Assembly (NCBI RefSeq): GCF_000959365.1
Contig: NZ_CP009555.1
Coordinates: 2,914,001 to 2,978,000, forward strand
Direction: 5' to 3'
DNA: 64,000 nt
Source: Burkholderia oklahomensis C6786
GTDB lineage: Bacteria; Pseudomonadota; Gammaproteobacteria; Burkholderiales; Burkholderiaceae
Within the stretch, counting starts at the first letter, position 1. Every line of letters begins with the position of its first letter. The notes beneath the pieces were generated by a model. That model did not search any database, was not told where the DNA came from, and saw only the letters and a program-made list of their open reading frames with translations. Of this stretch, positions 58,857-64,000 are shown piece after piece. The position numbers and the translations under genes are program-made.

Positions 58857-59421
58857 TCGGGTGTTTTTTTTCGTGAATGGCCTGTGATGTTAGCGGTCGG
58901 TTAGCGTCGCCCCTCCCCGGGGCGGGGGTCACTTTTCTTTGTCTTGCCAAAGAAAAGTAACCAAAAGAAAGGCGCTTTTTCAGCCCCGGCTTACGTCGGC
59001 ATGCTCGCCCGCGTTGGCACAGCCCCTAACGTGTCGCATCGGAATGGAACACGGAGCGGATCGCGCAGGATCCGTGCCGCCGCACCACCCGCCGGAGCGG
59101 TATACCTCCCGCCAGCTCCGTCCTCGCTGCGCTCGGACGACGGGCACATCAGGGCGGGGCGCTCAGGTTCGAATGCTTGCCTGGTGATCGGAGGCATGCG
59201 CCATGCGAGATGTGCATGACATGAAAGCGTCGTTTGCCGCGAGTCGAGCGGTGAAGCTGGCGAGAAGAGCAAACGTAGCTCCCTTTGCCGTCCGCCTAAG
59301 GACGCGCCTTTCTTTTGGTTACTTTTCTTTGGCAAGACAAAGAAAAGTAACCCCCGCCCCGGGGAGGGGCGACGCTAACCGACCGCCAACATTACAGGCC
59401 ATTCACGAAAAAAACACCCGA
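58857..59421. repeat. 565-bp element with 119-bp inverted-repeat arms
   Basis: The left arm (58857–58975) and the right arm (59304–59421) are inverted copies differing at only a few positions, including one T of a T-run. Each arm ends inside with ggcgcctttctttt-type sequence and holds its own perfect hairpin: GGTTACTTTTCTTTG / CAAAGAAAAGTAACC in the right arm. The 328-bp spacer is GC-rich with further small hairpins. Two ORFs starting identically (MPKKSNQKKG) run inwards from both arms, which is a consequence of the repeat. From memory, the arm sequence recurs between genes in Burkholderia. Not a known IS: no transposase. Confidence 0.9.
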
Positions 59422-59563
59422 ACAACCGACAAAGAATCGCCACCCACGGCAAAACGAGCAAAAGAATCCCGTCCGATAAATCCCGTCGCAATTGCGCAAG
59501 ACGCATCCCGCGGCGTTGCCTAAACTTGAACGTGTTACCTCTTACGAAACGAAAGGAATCGTC

Positions 59564-60799
59564 ATGAAGAGCCCGAACGTGTCCCGTCAGACTTTCGATG
59601 AAGTGATGGTGCCGGTGTTCGCCCCCGCGCCGTTCGTGCCTGATCGCGGCGAAGGCTCGCGCGTGTGGGACACGGAAGGCCGCGACTATGTCGACTTCGC
59701 GGGCGGCATCGCCGTCACCGCGCTCGGCCACGGCCATCCGGCGCTCCTCAAGGTGCTCGACGAGCAAGGCCGCAAGCTCTGGCACATCGGCAACGGCTAC
59801 ACGAACGAGCCCGTCCTGCGCCTCGCGAAGCGCCTCGAATCGCTCACGTTCGCCGATCGCGCCTTCTTCGCGAACTCCGGCGCCGAAGCGAACGAGGCCG
59901 CCCTCAAGCTCGCGCGCCGCGTCGCGTTCGAACGACACGGCGCCGACAAGTACGAGATCGTGTCGTTCCTCCAGTCGTTCCACGGCCGCACGTTCTTCAC
60001 GGTCAGCGTCGGCGGACAACCGAAGTACTCCGAAGGCTTCGGCCCCGTGCCCGCCGGCATCAAGCATCTGCCGTTCAACGACATCGCCGCCGCCAAGGCC
60101 GCAATCGGCCCGAAGACCTGCGCCGTGATCGTCGAGCCGATCCAGGGCGAAGGCGGCGTCATTCCCGCCGATCCCGCCTTCCTGAAGGCGCTGCGCGAAG
60201 CGTGCGACGCGCACGACGCACTGCTGATCTTCGACGAAGTGCAGACGGGCGTCGGCCGCACCGGCCACTTCTACGCGTACATGGACACGGGCGTCACGCC
60301 CGACATCCTGACGACCGCGAAGGCGCTCGGCAACGGCTTCCCGATCGGCGCGATGCTCACCACGAAAGCACTCGCCGCGCACTTCAAGGTCGGCGTGCAC
60401 GGCACGACGTACGGCGGCAATCCGCTCGCGTCGGCGATCGCCGAGAAGGTCGTCGAGCTCGTCAGCGATCCCGCGCTCCTCGAGGGCGTCAACGAACGCA
60501 GCGCGCGGCTGAAGGCCGCGCTCGACAGGATCAATGCGCGCTTCAAGCTCTTCAAGGAAGTCCGCGGCAAGGGGCTGCTGATCGGCGTCGAGCTCGTCGA
60601 CGCGTTCGACGGCCGCGCGAAGGACTTCGTGTCGGCCGCGGCCGAGCACGGCGTCATCATGCTGATCGCGGGCCCGAACGTGCTGCGCTTCGCGCCGTCG
60701 CTCGTGATCCCGCTCGACGTGCTCGACGAAGGTCTCGCGCGCTTCGAGAAGGCGGTCGAGCAAGTGCTCGCCGCGCAAGCCGAGGCGGCCTCGCGCTAA
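59564..60799 (+). CDS. astC: Succinylornithine/acetylornithine transaminase
   Basis: This 411-aa class III aminotransferase converts succinylornithine to succinylglutamate semialdehyde in arginine degradation. The PLP lysine is Lys253 ([10 protein letters not shown]), and [12 protein letters not shown] is present. The ATG at 59564 has aaagga 6 bp upstream. It can also act in arginine biosynthesis (ArgD), but the catabolic neighbours favour AstC/AruC. It is the first of four genes of the arginine succinyltransferase pathway. Confidence 0.94.
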   Translation: MKSPNVSRQTFDEVMVPVFAPAPFVPDRGEGSRVWDTEGRDYVDFAGGIAVTALGHGHPALLKVLDEQGRKLWHIGNGYTNEPVLRLAKRLESLTFADRAFFANSGAEANEAALKLARRVAFERHGADKYEIVSFLQSFHGRTFFTVSVGGQPKYSEGFGPVPAGIKHLPFNDIAAAKAAIGPKTCAVIVEPIQGEGGVIPADPAFLKALREACDAHDALLIFDEVQTGVGRTGHFYAYMDTGVTPDILTTAKALGNGFPIGAMLTTKALAAHFKVGVHGTTYGGNPLASAIAEKVVELVSDPALLEGVNERSARLKAALDRINARFKLFKEVRGKGLLIGVELVDAFDGRAKDFVSAAAEHGVIMLIAGPNVLRFAPSLVIPLDVLDEGLARFEKAVEQVLAAQAEAASR

Positions 60800-60833
60800 G
60801 CCGCCCGTATCGCTGACGTAGACAGGAACGACG

Positions 60834-64000
<3,167 letters not shown>

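Noticed and set aside
58944..59335. Two short ORFs starting MPKKSNQKKG on opposite strands
   Set aside because: Their shared start comes from the inverted-repeat arms, the rest differs and reads through a repeat spacer; no evidence of a protein.

Overview
The window is GC-rich, densely coded DNA from a beta-proteobacterium, almost certainly Burkholderia and most likely the B. pseudomallei group. The evidence is gene order and protein content: a fab–rpoE–lepA–rnc–era–recO–pdxJ–acpS run, an EF-P with arginine at position 32 beside earP, a Tat-exported phospholipase C of about 700 aa, hopanoid side-chain genes hpnIJKL, and a two-subunit arginine succinyltransferase. Species assignment is inference. 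No rRNA operon, intact prophage, IS transposase or CRISPR array is visible.

Layout. 1–3.2 kb: end of the fatty-acid cluster (fabD', fabG, acpP, fabF). 3.2–7.9 kb: a small YgfX-like membrane protein, then the sigma-E envelope-stress operon rpoE-rseA-rseB-mucD with a coupled glutaredoxin-like gene. 8.1–16.5 kb: lepA-lepB-rnc-era-recO-pdxJ-acpS-nagZ, tightly packed and largely overlapping. 16.5–20.2 kb, minus strand: a sigma-54 response regulator with an altered GAFTGA loop, efp and earP. 20.3–23.9 kb: uvrC-pgsA followed by two identical tRNA-Gly genes and one tRNA-Cys under a strong sigma-70 promoter. 23.9–24.4 kb: a degraded foreign-looking fragment just behind tRNA-Cys.

24.5–33.7 kb is a mosaic of short units: a CPBP membrane protease, free-methionine sulfoxide reductase, a LysR/pirin divergent pair, an ElaA-type acetyltransferase, a minus-strand copper/cytochrome-oxidase assembly operon (SCO, PCuAC, CtaG-like), and otsBA for trehalose. 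34–48.7 kb: an ABC exporter, a GT4 glycosyltransferase, two membrane proteins, an FAD amine oxidase paired with an amino-acid-binding protein, phospholipase C, pdxY, an alpha/beta hydrolase and a luciferase-like flavin oxidoreductase.

49.3–54.0 kb: hpnI-J-K-L, which build and probably export the modified bacteriohopanetetrol side chain, followed by a BamE-like lipoprotein gene. 55.5–64 kb: a basic-amino-acid ABC transporter (hisQ-M-P, with no binding-protein gene), an ArgR-type AraC regulator, a 565-bp inverted-repeat element, and the arginine succinyltransferase catabolic genes astC-aruF-aruG-astD (the last cut by the window end). Uptake, sensing and degradation of arginine are therefore grouped together.

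The least explained structures are the inverted-repeat element at 58.86–59.42 kb, the fragment behind tRNA-Cys, a short upstream ORF overlapping the hpnI start, a hairpin between acpP and fabF, and long low-complexity insertions in RNase III and UvrC. I saw no clear candidate for a wholly undescribed multi-gene system.
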